Source: Neobacillus sp. FSL H8-0543
Lineage (GTDB): Bacteria; Bacillota; Bacilli; Bacillales; Cytobacillaceae
NCBI RefSeq assembly: GCF_038592905.1
Contig: NZ_CP151943.1
Location: forward strand, 5,220,501-5,284,500
DNA: 64,000 bases
Direction: 5' to 3'
The notes beneath the pieces are model-generated. The model was not told the DNA's origin, made no database searches, and was given only the letters and a program-made list of their open reading frames with translations. Every line of letters begins with the position of its first letter. Positions within the stretch are counted from its first letter, which is position 1. The position numbers and the translations under genes are program-made. Below, in pieces: positions 1 through 8,766 of this stretch.

Positions 1-158
1 GTACAAACAACCAGAAATTTATTACTAGGTTAATGGCTGAGGGGCTGAAGAAACGTATATGTTTTTAAAAAAATCATTGTTTGTCTATATCAAGAACCAC
101 TTTGTAACCATAAATTAGATATAGAAAATAACTTTTATGAAAGTGGTGGAAAACTGTA

Positions 159-866
159 ATGAGTAATGACATGAATCAATTGTATTCACAGGCAAAGGAA
201 AATGGCGTAGTTTTATTTCTAGATAATAATCCAAATGAAAAACGGAACAGAAAGGGCTGCGGCTGCAGTGCAAGTAATCACGATAGTGAGGGAAGCAAGG
301 GAACTAAAGGAAGTCATGGTTCAGGTGGAAGCAGGGGTAGTCATGGCTCAAAAGGAAGCAGAGGCAGTAAAGGTTCAAAGGGCAAACCTGGTCCAAAACG
401 GAAAAAGAAACATAAAGGGCCTAAAGGACATCACGGATCAAAGGGCAGCAGGGGCAGCAAAGGCAGCAAAGGTAGCAAAGGTAGCAAAGGTAGCAAAGGT
501 AGCAGAGGCAGCAAGGGTAGCAGGGGCAGCAGGGGCAGCAAGGGCAGCAAAGGTAGCAAAGGTAGCAAAGGCACCAGAGGCAGTAAAGGCAGCAGAGGTA
601 GCAGAGGCAGCAGAGGCAGCAAAGGCACCAGAGGCAGTAAAGGCAGCAGACGCAGCAAAGGTAGCAGAGGCAGTAAAGGTAGGAAAGGCACCAGAGGCAG
701 TAAAGGCACCAGAGGCAGTAAAGGCACCAGAGGCAGCAGAGGTAGCAAAGGCACCAGAGGCAGTAAAGGTAGCAAAAGCAGAAAAGGAAGAAAGGGTAGC
801 AAAGGCAGCAGGGGAAGTAAGGGCAGCAAAGGTGACAAGAATAAAAAATCAAAAGGCAAACACTAA
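159..866 (+). CDS. Basic collagen-like Gly-Ser-Lys/Arg repeat protein
   Basis: The protein has 235 residues. Residues 1-45 are non-repetitive and contain a short Cys motif (GCGCS). From about residue 46 almost every third residue is Gly, in GSK, GSR and GTR triplets, and the tail is Lys-rich. This is Gly-X-Y periodicity, but X is nearly always Ser or Thr, Y is Lys or Arg, and Pro is almost absent, so a classical collagen triple helix is doubtful. There is no signal peptide or membrane segment. A GGTGG ribosome site lies 9 nt before the ATG. The sequence CATAAATTA at 109-117 fits the -10 pattern CATANNNTA used by the mother-cell factor SigK, but no good -35 is seen. A spore-surface role is an inference from that and from spore proteins with Gly repeats. 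The other long open frames over the repeat come from its 9-nt periodicity. Confidence 0.75.
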   Translation: MSNDMNQLYSQAKENGVVLFLDNNPNEKRNRKGCGCSASNHDSEGSKGTKGSHGSGGSRGSHGSKGSRGSKGSKGKPGPKRKKKHKGPKGHHGSKGSRGSKGSKGSKGSKGSKGSRGSKGSRGSRGSKGSKGSKGSKGTRGSKGSRGSRGSRGSKGTRGSKGSRRSKGSRGSKGRKGTRGSKGTRGSKGTRGSRGSKGTRGSKGSKSRKGRKGSKGSRGSKGSKGDKNKKSKGKH

Positions 867-877
867 AATATAATTTT

Positions 878-906
878 CCGATACTCCTAGAGTGTCGGTT
901 TTTTTT
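878..906 (+). terminator. Rho-independent terminator after the repeat protein
   Basis: A 9-bp stem (CCGATACTC with GAGTGTCGG, one G-T pair) is followed by eight T residues. Confidence 0.85.
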
Positions 907-1168
907 GTTAAGAACACTCTCAATCTAGGTACAAGCCTTTATCATAACGCACAAGGCACCTGCCTAGCAGCCAAATCATAGGGAATGGCCTATAAATTAT
1001 TTAAATAAATTATTTAGACATTAGCTGATTTAGCAATAATCAAGACATACGTTTAGTTCAAGCCCTGTTGGACAGACGTATGATAACGCAAAGGGCAAGA
1101 AAAGACAGTTAAAAAGAGAATATTTAGAAATGAAATTTGAAATGTACGAAGGGAGAGAAATAAATTAT
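907..1168. other. Intergenic region with an imperfect direct repeat
   Basis: I see no convincing gene here. Two 18-nt stretches at 941-958 and 1080-1097 match at 15 positions around the core ATAACGCA, and each is preceded by CAAGCC. Between them is an AT-rich part with TAAATTATTTA motifs. The frame of the next gene stays open upstream of its ATG, but the codons there give nothing recognisable. Confidence 0.35.
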
Positions 1169-2524
1169 ATGTATCATCCATCGACGGTGATCATTACTAT
1201 ATTAGCTTTTTTACTAACCATGGTGATGATTTTTATCCGGCCGAAAAATATGAATGAAGCAATCCCCGCCACCATAGGCGCAATCATTGTTTTTCTTAGC
1301 GGGAGCGTTTCAACCTTGGATTTAATTGATATCAGCTCTAAAGTTACTGGGGCAGCAGTTACCATCATTGCTACTATAGTAATGGCGATTGTTCTAGAAA
1401 GCTTTGGATTTTTTAGGTGGACTGCAGCGCTGATGCTTAAATTATCAAAAGGTTCAGGAATACGCTTATTCTGGTATACCTTATTACTTTGCTTTTTGAT
1501 GACTTTATTTTTAAACAATGATGGTAGTATTCTGATTACCACACCAATTCTCATCTTAATTTTTAAAAATCTAGGGTTAAAGAATCGTCAAAAAATTCCT
1601 TTTTTATTAAGTGGCGCCTTAATTGCCACTGCATCCAGTGCACCAATCGGTGTTAGTAATATCGTAAACTTAATTGCTTTAAAAATTATCGGCATGGACC
1701 TTTATCTTCACACTGCAATGATGTTTATACCTGGAACGATGGGTTTATTATTTTTATCAATTTTATTATTTCTTATATTTAAAAAGGAAATCCCTACGCA
1801 AATTCGCCTCCATTCCTATTCTATCCCGTTAACAAAAAATAATCTTTTCCATCCATTGCAGAAAAAAACCGAGGATTTCTTTGAAAAACAAAAAAAGCTA
1901 ATGATTAAAATGTTGATTTTTGTATTTACTGTTAGAGTTAGTCTTTTTATCGCATCATTTTTAGATATCTCAGTCTCATTAGTAGCAGTCATTGGCTCAC
2001 TGGTTTTATTATCCTGGAGGTGGATACATTTAAAGATTAATCCAAAAGACGTCCTAACAAAAATTCCATGGCATATATTAATCTTTGCCTTTTGCATGTA
2101 TGTAATTATAATCGGGTTGCATAATATTGGTCTAACAAATCTTATAGTCGAACATTTTAAAGTAATCGTAAATGATAGTTTATTCCATGCAAGTGTTACC
2201 ATGGGAGTCATTACATCATTTTTGTCAAACATTTTTAATAATCATCCAGCATTAATGGTTTCAACATTAGCTCTGACAGAAATGGGTCTAGATCCTATTT
2301 TAATGAAAACAGTTTACTTAGCTAATATCATTGGGAGTGACATCGGCTCCTTAATCCTTCCGATTGGAACGCTCGCAACTTTGTTATGGATGGATATCCT
2401 TAGGAAAAACCACATTCGGATAACTTGGTTGGATTATATTAAAGTGACCATTCTTGTCATCCCGCCAACGCTGATATTTACCTTACTCAGCTTATATCTG
2501 TGGCTGTCACTCGTTTTTGTTTGA
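1169..2524 (+). CDS. ArsB/NhaD-type permease, arsenical pump family
   Basis: This is a polytopic membrane protein of about 451 residues with ten or more hydrophobic segments. It belongs to the ArsB/NhaD branch of the ion transporter superfamily: LNNDGSILITTP in the first half and NNHPALMVST plus GSDIGSLILPIGTLA in the second half are the paired discontinuous-helix motifs of that family. Members move arsenite or other anions out of the cell or exchange sodium for protons; the substrate cannot be read from the sequence. I prefer the ATG at 1169 because GGGAGAG lies 11 nt before it; ATGs at 1130 and 1142 are in frame but lack a clear ribosome site. No arsR or arsC is adjacent, so a role in arsenic resistance is not supported by context. 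Confidence 0.75.
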   Translation: MYHPSTVIITILAFLLTMVMIFIRPKNMNEAIPATIGAIIVFLSGSVSTLDLIDISSKVTGAAVTIIATIVMAIVLESFGFFRWTAALMLKLSKGSGIRLFWYTLLLCFLMTLFLNNDGSILITTPILILIFKNLGLKNRQKIPFLLSGALIATASSAPIGVSNIVNLIALKIIGMDLYLHTAMMFIPGTMGLLFLSILLFLIFKKEIPTQIRLHSYSIPLTKNNLFHPLQKKTEDFFEKQKKLMIKMLIFVFTVRVSLFIASFLDISVSLVAVIGSLVLLSWRWIHLKINPKDVLTKIPWHILIFAFCMYVIIIGLHNIGLTNLIVEHFKVIVNDSLFHASVTMGVITSFLSNIFNNHPALMVSTLALTEMGLDPILMKTVYLANIIGSDIGSLILPIGTLATLLWMDILRKNHIRITWLDYIKVTILVIPPTLIFTLLSLYLWLSLVFV

Positions 2525-2538
2525 AAACCTGCGAAATT

Positions 2539-2570
2539 AAAAGAATTCACAAATAGGTGAATTCTTTTTT
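2539..2570 (+). terminator. Rho-independent terminator
   Basis: AAAGAATTCAC pairs with GTGAATTCTTT over a 6-nt loop, followed by a T run. Confidence 0.9.
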
Positions 2571-2740
2571 ATATCAAGTTTAGGAGTGCTTTTTATTCTG
2601 TGGAAAAAATTTTAATATTGCTATTTTTGGAGTAAAATGTAGAATAATGTCGAAATATGATAAAATTGTATAATTAACCATGAACTGAAATATATCAACG
2701 TCAGATTTTATTTGATTAGGCCTTTGGAGGAATTTCCTTT

Positions 2741-5200
2741 ATGAAATATAAGCTACAAGAAATAGTAATGATGAATAATGATCTATCTGATTTAACCTTT
2801 GCATTTGATGAATCAGCGATTATTGCAATAACTGACCATACCGGAAAAATAGAATTTGTTAATAAAAAATTTTGTGATCTCTCTCGCTACACTGAAGAAG
2901 AGCTCATTGGCCAAAATCATCGAATTCTTAAATCTGGTTACCATTCTAAAGAATTCTATATAAATATGTGGAGGAGTATCCGTTCGGGAAAAGTATGGAA
3001 AGGCGAGGTACAGAATAAAGCAAAAGATGGAAGACTTTATTGGGTACATACAACAATTGTTCCTTTTCTGAATGAGAAAGGAAAACCATACCGTTATATT
3101 TCAATTCGTGTCGATATCACCGAACAGAAGGAAGTAGAGGCTAAATTACAAGAGGCCTTAAAAAATGACTTTATTCAAACGGTTAAGAATCTAGAAAACG
3201 GTATGTTTAAGCTTATTAAAGATGTTGATGGATCCTATAAATATACTATAGCTGAAGGTAAACTAATGGATCAGTTAGGTTTAGATACAGAAAAACTTAG
3301 CCATAAAACTCCTTTTGATGTATTTTCAAATGATATTGCAACTTACAAATATAGACAGTATGAAAAAGCATTTACTGGGAAAAGAGTAAATTATGAGTTT
3401 GAACTAAGAGGAAGACTGTTGTACTTTGATGTATCACCTATTTTCTCTGGCGAGAAAGTGGTTGAACTTGTAGGGTCTGTACATGATATTACAGAAATGC
3501 GAAATACGCAAAAACAGCTTCAAGAGAATCAAATCCTTTATCAATCTCTTTTGAAGCATAGCCAGGATTATGTTATGACCTTTGATTCAAAGGGAAAAGT
3601 AGTTAATATAAATCCTAAAGTAGAGGAACTATTAGGACAGTCTTTGGAAAACATTCAAAATAAATCTTTAGAAAACGCAACCCTATTCGAGAATGAATTT
3701 GTGCATCGCCATCATTTTGAAAAAGCAATTAAGGGAGAAGTTCAGACTTTCGAAATTCAAATCCTCCATAAAAATGGAAAAAATCTTTATTTAAATGTTA
3801 GCTATCTCCCGATTATTATTGAGAAGCAAGTTAAAGGCGTCTATTCAATAGGCAGAGATATTACTGAAGAAAAAATGAAGCAAGAACTAAATGCTTATTT
3901 AGCCAATCATGATGAATTGACAAAGCTTGCGAACAGAAGAGGATTTGAGAAAAACCTTCGTGAGGCACTGCAGTTTGCCGAGAAGAATAGGCAAAAACTT
4001 GCCGTTATGTATTTAGATTTAGATCGTTTTAAACGAATTAATGATACTTTAGGCCATTATATTGGTGATCGTTTACTAGAACAAGTGGCACTAAGATTAA
4101 ACGATGGTCTTGCTAAAGGGAGCTCCATTGCTCGGATGGGTGGAGATGAGTTTATGGTTCTTTGCTCTGAATTAGAAAGTGAGGAAGGCTCTGTTTTATA
4201 TGCCCAAATGCTGATTAACAGGCTGACGGAGCCATTTTTTATTGAGGGTTTCGAACTTTATGTCACTGTAAGTATTGGAATTAGCTTGTATCCAAAGGAC
4301 GGGGAGAATGTAGTAGATTTAATGAAGCATGCTGATATTGCACTTTACAGGGCAAAGGATCAGGGACGCAACACATATCAAACCTTTTCTAGTTCGATGA
4401 ATTCGAGGAACTTTCAATCTTTTTTGTTAGAAAGAGATTTACGAAAAGCACTAATTAATCAGGAATTTATTGTTCAATTTCAACCTCGGGTAAATGGAAT
4501 TACTGGAAAAATTGTAGGTGCAGAGGCGCTCATCCGCTGGAACCATCCGGTATATGGTTTAATTTCACCCGATGAGTTTATTCCACTGGCCGAAGAAACA
4601 GGACTTATTATTTCCATTGGTCAATGGGTCAAAAAAAGTGTGTGTGAACAATTGGTGAGTTGGAAAGAAAAAGGTATACCATTGATCCCTATTAGTATAA
4701 ACATAAGTGCTCAACGGTTTTTACAAAAGGACTTTACTGAAAACGTCAGAAAAGTCTTGAAAGAGTTTGAACTAGACGGGAAACTACTTGAAATCGAAAT
4801 TACCGAGAATTCGTTGATAAAAAATGAAGAATTTGTCATACAAACTTTGAATGAGTTAAAAGAATTAGGCATTAAAATCTATATTGATGATTTCGGTACA
4901 GGTTATTCTTCATTCTCATACTTAAAGGCTTTTCAAATTGATGGGATAAAGATTGATCAGTTGTTTATTAGAAATATCTCCTCGGAATCAGAGAATGCAG
5001 GGATTACCTCGGCAATGGTAAAACTTGCTCATCACCTTAATATCGATGTCATTGCAGAGGGTGTTGAGACGATGGAAGAACTTTTATTTCTTCATGAACA
5101 TGACTGTACACATGTTCAAGGATACCTTTATAGCAAGCCAGTAGGTATTGAAGAATTTGAAGCCATCTTGCAAAGAGGGGTATTAAAACCTATCATATGA
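2741..5200 (+). CDS. PAS-PAS-PAS-GGDEF-EAL cyclic-di-GMP signalling protein
   Basis: The 819-residue protein carries PAS domains at about 25-130, 140-255 (more divergent) and 265-375, a GGDEF domain at about 385-545 and an EAL domain at about 560-810. The diguanylate cyclase signature GGDEF is intact near residue 467, and the RxxD inhibitory site is not seen just before it. The phosphodiesterase motif EALIRW near residue 595, DDFGTGYSS and AEGVET are all present, so both activities could work. There is no membrane segment; the protein is probably cytosolic and senses through its PAS domains. GGAGG precedes the ATG by about 10 nt. The gene stands alone between two terminators. It is one of two GGDEF proteins here, the other being at 56.5 kb. 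Confidence 0.93.
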   Translation: MKYKLQEIVMMNNDLSDLTFAFDESAIIAITDHTGKIEFVNKKFCDLSRYTEEELIGQNHRILKSGYHSKEFYINMWRSIRSGKVWKGEVQNKAKDGRLYWVHTTIVPFLNEKGKPYRYISIRVDITEQKEVEAKLQEALKNDFIQTVKNLENGMFKLIKDVDGSYKYTIAEGKLMDQLGLDTEKLSHKTPFDVFSNDIATYKYRQYEKAFTGKRVNYEFELRGRLLYFDVSPIFSGEKVVELVGSVHDITEMRNTQKQLQENQILYQSLLKHSQDYVMTFDSKGKVVNINPKVEELLGQSLENIQNKSLENATLFENEFVHRHHFEKAIKGEVQTFEIQILHKNGKNLYLNVSYLPIIIEKQVKGVYSIGRDITEEKMKQELNAYLANHDELTKLANRRGFEKNLREALQFAEKNRQKLAVMYLDLDRFKRINDTLGHYIGDRLLEQVALRLNDGLAKGSSIARMGGDEFMVLCSELESEEGSVLYAQMLINRLTEPFFIEGFELYVTVSIGISLYPKDGENVVDLMKHADIALYRAKDQGRNTYQTFSSSMNSRNFQSFLLERDLRKALINQEFIVQFQPRVNGITGKIVGAEALIRWNHPVYGLISPDEFIPLAEETGLIISIGQWVKKSVCEQLVSWKEKGIPLIPISINISAQRFLQKDFTENVRKVLKEFELDGKLLEIEITENSLIKNEEFVIQTLNELKELGIKIYIDDFGTGYSSFSYLKAFQIDGIKIDQLFIRNISSESENAGITSAMVKLAHHLNIDVIAEGVETMEELLFLHEHDCTHVQGYLYSKPVGIEEFEAILQRGVLKPII

Positions 5201-5224
5201 ATTAATCGGATAAAAAAAGCAACA

Positions 5225-5270
5225 GAAAGCGCAAGTATCTTGGGAACTAGTAGAGATACTGGCGCTTTTC
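5225..5270. terminator. Bidirectional terminator between convergent genes
   Basis: GAAAGCGCAAGTATCT pairs with the reverse complement AGATACTGGCGCTTTTC with one mismatch. It serves the GGDEF-EAL gene and the convergent vanZ-like gene. Confidence 0.85.
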
Positions 5271-5278
5271 CATTCTAG

Positions 5279-5863
5279 TTAATATTTAATTGTAATCACA
5301 CGATTGAATAGAGGATAAAGTAAATAGCCAAGGAAAACACCCAGTGTATTTAACACAAGATCATCGATATCTAAGCTGCCCCGATGGGTAATAAATTGAA
5401 GTACTTCGATGAATGAAATGCCTCCAATTGGAATAATAATCAAATTCCAGTTGGAGTATCTACTTTCTTGGAGGTAAATTCCAAAGGGGATAAATAAGCC
5501 AATATTAGCAGCGAGATTATAAAATGAGACTAGACCATTCACCTTCCCAGAAAGATAAAGGGAAATAGTAGAAAAAGGAACAAGATTTAAAGAATTGTAG
5601 CTTTGGTCGTTTGGACGGATAAATAACAATACCAATAGGAAAATCGTATATAAAACGAATAGAATGAGAAATAAAGAATAGGGTAGGGTTAGTGATTGCT
5701 TTCGTATTAATAAGACTAGAAAGAAAATAATGAAAACTATACATAAAAACACCACTAGCAAGACCAGCGGATGAAGATAGGAGAGTAACTGGGAAAATAC
5801 AGGTGATAAAAGTAGAAATCCAATAATAGATAGGATCATTGATATAAATAGTGATTTTTTCAT
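5279..5863 (-). CDS. VanZ family membrane protein
   Basis: A 194-residue membrane protein with about five hydrophobic helices. It shows the VanZ family pattern: NLVPF near residue 96, NIGLFIPFG in the middle, then SFIEVLQ and DIDDLVLNTLG near the C-terminus. VanZ proteins are linked to low-level teicoplanin resistance and to unknown cell-envelope functions in Bacillales; the role here is not known. The start ATG at 5863 has a weak GGGG ribosome site. The gene is transcribed away from the pentapeptide-repeat gene, with a perfect inverted repeat between the two. Confidence 0.85.
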   Translation of the reverse strand: MKKSLFISMILSIIGFLLLSPVFSQLLSYLHPLVLLVVFLCIVFIIFFLVLLIRKQSLTLPYSLFLILFVLYTIFLLVLLFIRPNDQSYNSLNLVPFSTISLYLSGKVNGLVSFYNLAANIGLFIPFGIYLQESRYSNWNLIIIPIGGISFIEVLQFITHRGSLDIDDLVLNTLGVFLGYLLYPLFNRVITIKY

Positions 5864-5877
5864 GAATATACCCCGTT

Positions 5878-5937
5878 CATTATCTTAATGTAATTAATTA
5901 TATCATTAGCAATACAATTAATTACATTAAGATAATG
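5878..5937. repeat. Perfect 22-bp inverted repeat in a divergent promoter region
   Basis: The arm at 5878-5899 is the exact reverse complement of 5916-5937, with a 16-nt centre. Each arm contains the palindrome TAATTAATTA. It sits 15 nt before the vanZ-like start and about 50 nt before the pentapeptide gene start. An operator for both genes is the simplest reading; it is not a terminator because no gene ends here. Confidence 0.8.
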
Positions 5938-5990
5938 CCTGTGTTATCCTTATTGAAAGCGAATCAAGAAAAGTGCAAAGGTGCGATTAA

Positions 5991-6629
5991 ATGTCAAGTA
6001 CGTTAAAAATTCAACAACCTAAGATTCCACAAGAGTTAACACCTGTAGATTTTAAAATGATGGACGAGCCTTATTTTGAAATGTCCATCATTCAAGATTG
6101 TTCAATAATAGGTGAAGATATTAATAGAATACGCTTTGACCAAGTTGTCTTTAAGAATGTTGTGTTTATGGATGTTTCATTTAAAAATATAGAATTAACA
6201 GATGTTATCTTTGAACGCTGTGATCTGTCTAATACAGATTTTAGCGGCGGAAGCATTCATCGAGTTGAATTTAAAGAATCTAAAATACTCGGTCTTAATC
6301 TTTCAGATGCATCCCTTGGCAATGTTCTATTCGAAAATTGTAATGCTAATTTATGTTCTTTAGGCTATGCAAAATTAAAGCAAGTCAAGTTTATTTCCTG
6401 TTCACTTCGGAATGTTGATTTCTTTGAGTCAAAATTTAATAAAATCATGTTTGTTGTCTGCGATTTAAATGAAGCAAGCTTTGAAGGAACTCCGCTTAAG
6501 GGGGTCGATTTAAGTAGTTGCACATTTAACCAATTAAACGTATCGATAGAAGATTTAGCAGGATGCGTTGTATCAGAGGAACAGGCGATTGGATTTGCCC
6601 GATTAATGGGACTGAAAATTAAAGAATAA
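5991..6629 (+). CDS. Pentapeptide repeat protein
   Basis: A 212-residue soluble protein. From about residue 40 to 180 it has the five-residue periodicity of pentapeptide repeats, with Phe or Leu at the centre of each unit (for example CDLSNTDFSGG, CSLRNVDFFES, VDLSSCTF). These fold into a right-handed beta helix. Some members (Qnr, MfpA) mimic DNA and protect gyrase; most have no known role. The sequence has no gene-specific feature that would assign it to Qnr. The AAAGGTG ribosome site is well placed. Confidence 0.85.
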   Translation: MSSTLKIQQPKIPQELTPVDFKMMDEPYFEMSIIQDCSIIGEDINRIRFDQVVFKNVVFMDVSFKNIELTDVIFERCDLSNTDFSGGSIHRVEFKESKILGLNLSDASLGNVLFENCNANLCSLGYAKLKQVKFISCSLRNVDFFESKFNKIMFVVCDLNEASFEGTPLKGVDLSSCTFNQLNVSIEDLAGCVVSEEQAIGFARLMGLKIKE

Positions 6630-6638
6630 TATCAAATC

Positions 6639-6670
6639 GAGTTGTCCCTATGGGCAGCTCTTCTTTTTTT
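6639..6670 (+). terminator. Rho-independent terminator
   Basis: GAGTTGTCC pairs with GGGCAGCTC (two G-T pairs) before TTCTTTTTTT. Confidence 0.85.
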
Positions 6671-6729
6671 CTTATGAGTTTGTCTACAACATTGCCTTCC
6701 TATTTGAATATTGTATAAATAAAAGGATT

Positions 6730-7539
6730 GTGAGCGATATGTATTTGGTTGGTTTTTATTCGCCAAAAGCAAAATCAGGTGTAACCGAATTGTCTTTATC
6801 CATTTATCGCTGGCTAAAAATGAATACAAACTTATTAGCAGCATTCATTTCGTATGAACCATTAGAAAAAGAAGAAATATCCAATGAACTTATTCATGGT
6901 TTCTCAACCTTATCAGTAACGGAGCAAAAAAGAAAAGTAAAAGCGATGAAGAAAGAATTCGATATCATTATTTATGATGCTTCCAGTCAGTTATCTGAAG
7001 GAGTATTGAAATTACTGCCAATCGTTGACCGCTTATTTGTTGTTGGTGAAGAACATAAAGATTTTGCTGTTAAACTCCAAGAAATCATTCAATTCAATAA
7101 AATATTTGATAAAAGTGTAAAAAATTTCATCTCCCATTTAAAAGGGAATAAAACGTTTATCCTCCGTGAAAATAAGAGCGGACGCGTGATCGGATTTAAT
7201 TATTCAAATAAAGAAACAAATGAAATTGGTCAAATGATTTATACAGATTACGTTACACGCTATGTGGAAGAAAGTTTTATTGAAAAAAATGAAAAGGTCC
7301 TAAAGAAAATTAAACAGATTCATAAAGATCAACTATATAAAGGCTTATATGATTTAGGTATTGATTTTGAAAAGGCCTTGCTCTTCCATGAATATGTTGT
7401 TTTACGGGAAGCATTAGGTCAAAATTACAACGATGCCTTAGAAAACCTTTTCCCCCTCATCATTAACTCCACCTTCAAAGAAATCTTAGAAAAATTCCAA
7501 TCTGAAATAAAATTATTCACTAAAATAAAAATCGAATAA
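6730..7539 (+). CDS. ParA/MinD-like protein with degenerate nucleotide-binding motif
   Basis: A 269-residue protein of unknown role. Residues 5-25 (VGFYSPKAKSGVTELSLS) resemble the N-terminal strand and deviant Walker A loop of ParA/MinD ATPases, and FDIIIYDASSQLSEG near residue 78 matches their Walker B and switch region. The Lys and Gly pattern of the active loop KGGxGKT/S is not kept, so ATP hydrolysis is doubtful. The C-terminal half is helical with no recognised domain. The start is either the GTG at 6730 or the ATG at 6739; AAAAGG lies too close to the first and rather far from the second. The neighbours give no clue to function. Confidence 0.6.
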   Translation: MSDMYLVGFYSPKAKSGVTELSLSIYRWLKMNTNLLAAFISYEPLEKEEISNELIHGFSTLSVTEQKRKVKAMKKEFDIIIYDASSQLSEGVLKLLPIVDRLFVVGEEHKDFAVKLQEIIQFNKIFDKSVKNFISHLKGNKTFILRENKSGRVIGFNYSNKETNEIGQMIYTDYVTRYVEESFIEKNEKVLKKIKQIHKDQLYKGLYDLGIDFEKALLFHEYVVLREALGQNYNDALENLFPLIINSTFKEILEKFQSEIKLFTKIKIE

Positions 7540-7668
7540 TCTTTAGGGTCTCCATTCAAGTCCCTACTTCCATTTTCCCTGCCATTTGGGTTTATTTAAT
7601 ACTCATTTAAATGTACAATCTATTAGTGAAGTTTATTAAGAACAAAAATTTTTATGGGTGGGAAATGA

Positions 7669-8412
<744 letters not shown>

Positions 8413-8435
8413 AAGAAAATAAAGAATTATTGGGT

Positions 8436-8467
8436 AAAGAGCTGAAAATTTAATTTCAGCTCTTTTT
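8436..8467 (+). terminator. Rho-independent terminator
   Basis: GAGCTGAAA and TTTCAGCTC pair over a 5-nt loop, followed by TTTTT. Confidence 0.92.
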
Positions 8468-8604
8468 GTTGTTCACAATTTTGCTACTCAATTTTTCTTT
8501 TTTTATCCTAACAATTAAGTTTAATTGGCCCGAATTTGGATAGGCTTATGAGGTGAATACCTTATTAGTTTAACCCAAATTTAATTGAAGGAAGGTTGCT
8601 GAGT

Positions 8605-8742
8605 ATGTCAGGACCAAGCTGTTCAACTCATAGGGTGAATTGTAAGGATTGTGCAGCTGGAGAATTCGCGTTTAAGACGGAATTATTACATAAACGTTTG
8701 AATGACTTAGAGGAGGCTTACCTCCTCTATTATTTTGTATGA
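8605..8742 (+). CDS. Small cysteine-containing protein upstream of uvsE
   Basis: A 45-residue reading frame with AAGGAAGG placed 8 nt before the ATG. The N-terminal part has Cys6-x6-Cys13-x2-Cys16 with a nearby His (SCSTHRVNCKDCA), which could bind a metal; the second half is a short amphipathic helix. I do not recognise the family. It ends 24 nt before uvsE and its last codons contain a sequence complementary to the uvsE ribosome binding site, so it may be translationally coupled to uvsE. The strong ribosome site and coding-like composition support a real gene. Confidence 0.6.
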   Translation: MSGPSCSTHRVNCKDCAAGEFAFKTELLHKRLNDLEEAYLLYYFV

Positions 8743-8758
8743 CCACTATCGGAGGAGG
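8710..8758 (+). promoter_or_regulatory. Anti-Shine-Dalgarno hairpin before uvsE
   Basis: GAGGAGG at 8710-8716 and CCTCCTC at 8721-8727 form a tight hairpin. The CCTCCTC strand could instead pair with the uvsE ribosome site GGAGGAGG at 8751-8758. Which pairing forms may depend on a ribosome finishing the upstream small frame at 8742. Confidence 0.4.
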
Positions 8759-8766
8759 TTGAAAAA

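Noticed and set aside
430-830. CRISPR-like array
   Set aside because: The repeats are contiguous 9-nt coding units without unique spacers.
235-873. Long open frames in other phases and on the minus strand over the Gly-Ser-Lys repeat
   Set aside because: The 9-nt DNA repeat keeps several frames open; only the frame from 159 has a ribosome site and a non-repetitive N-terminus.
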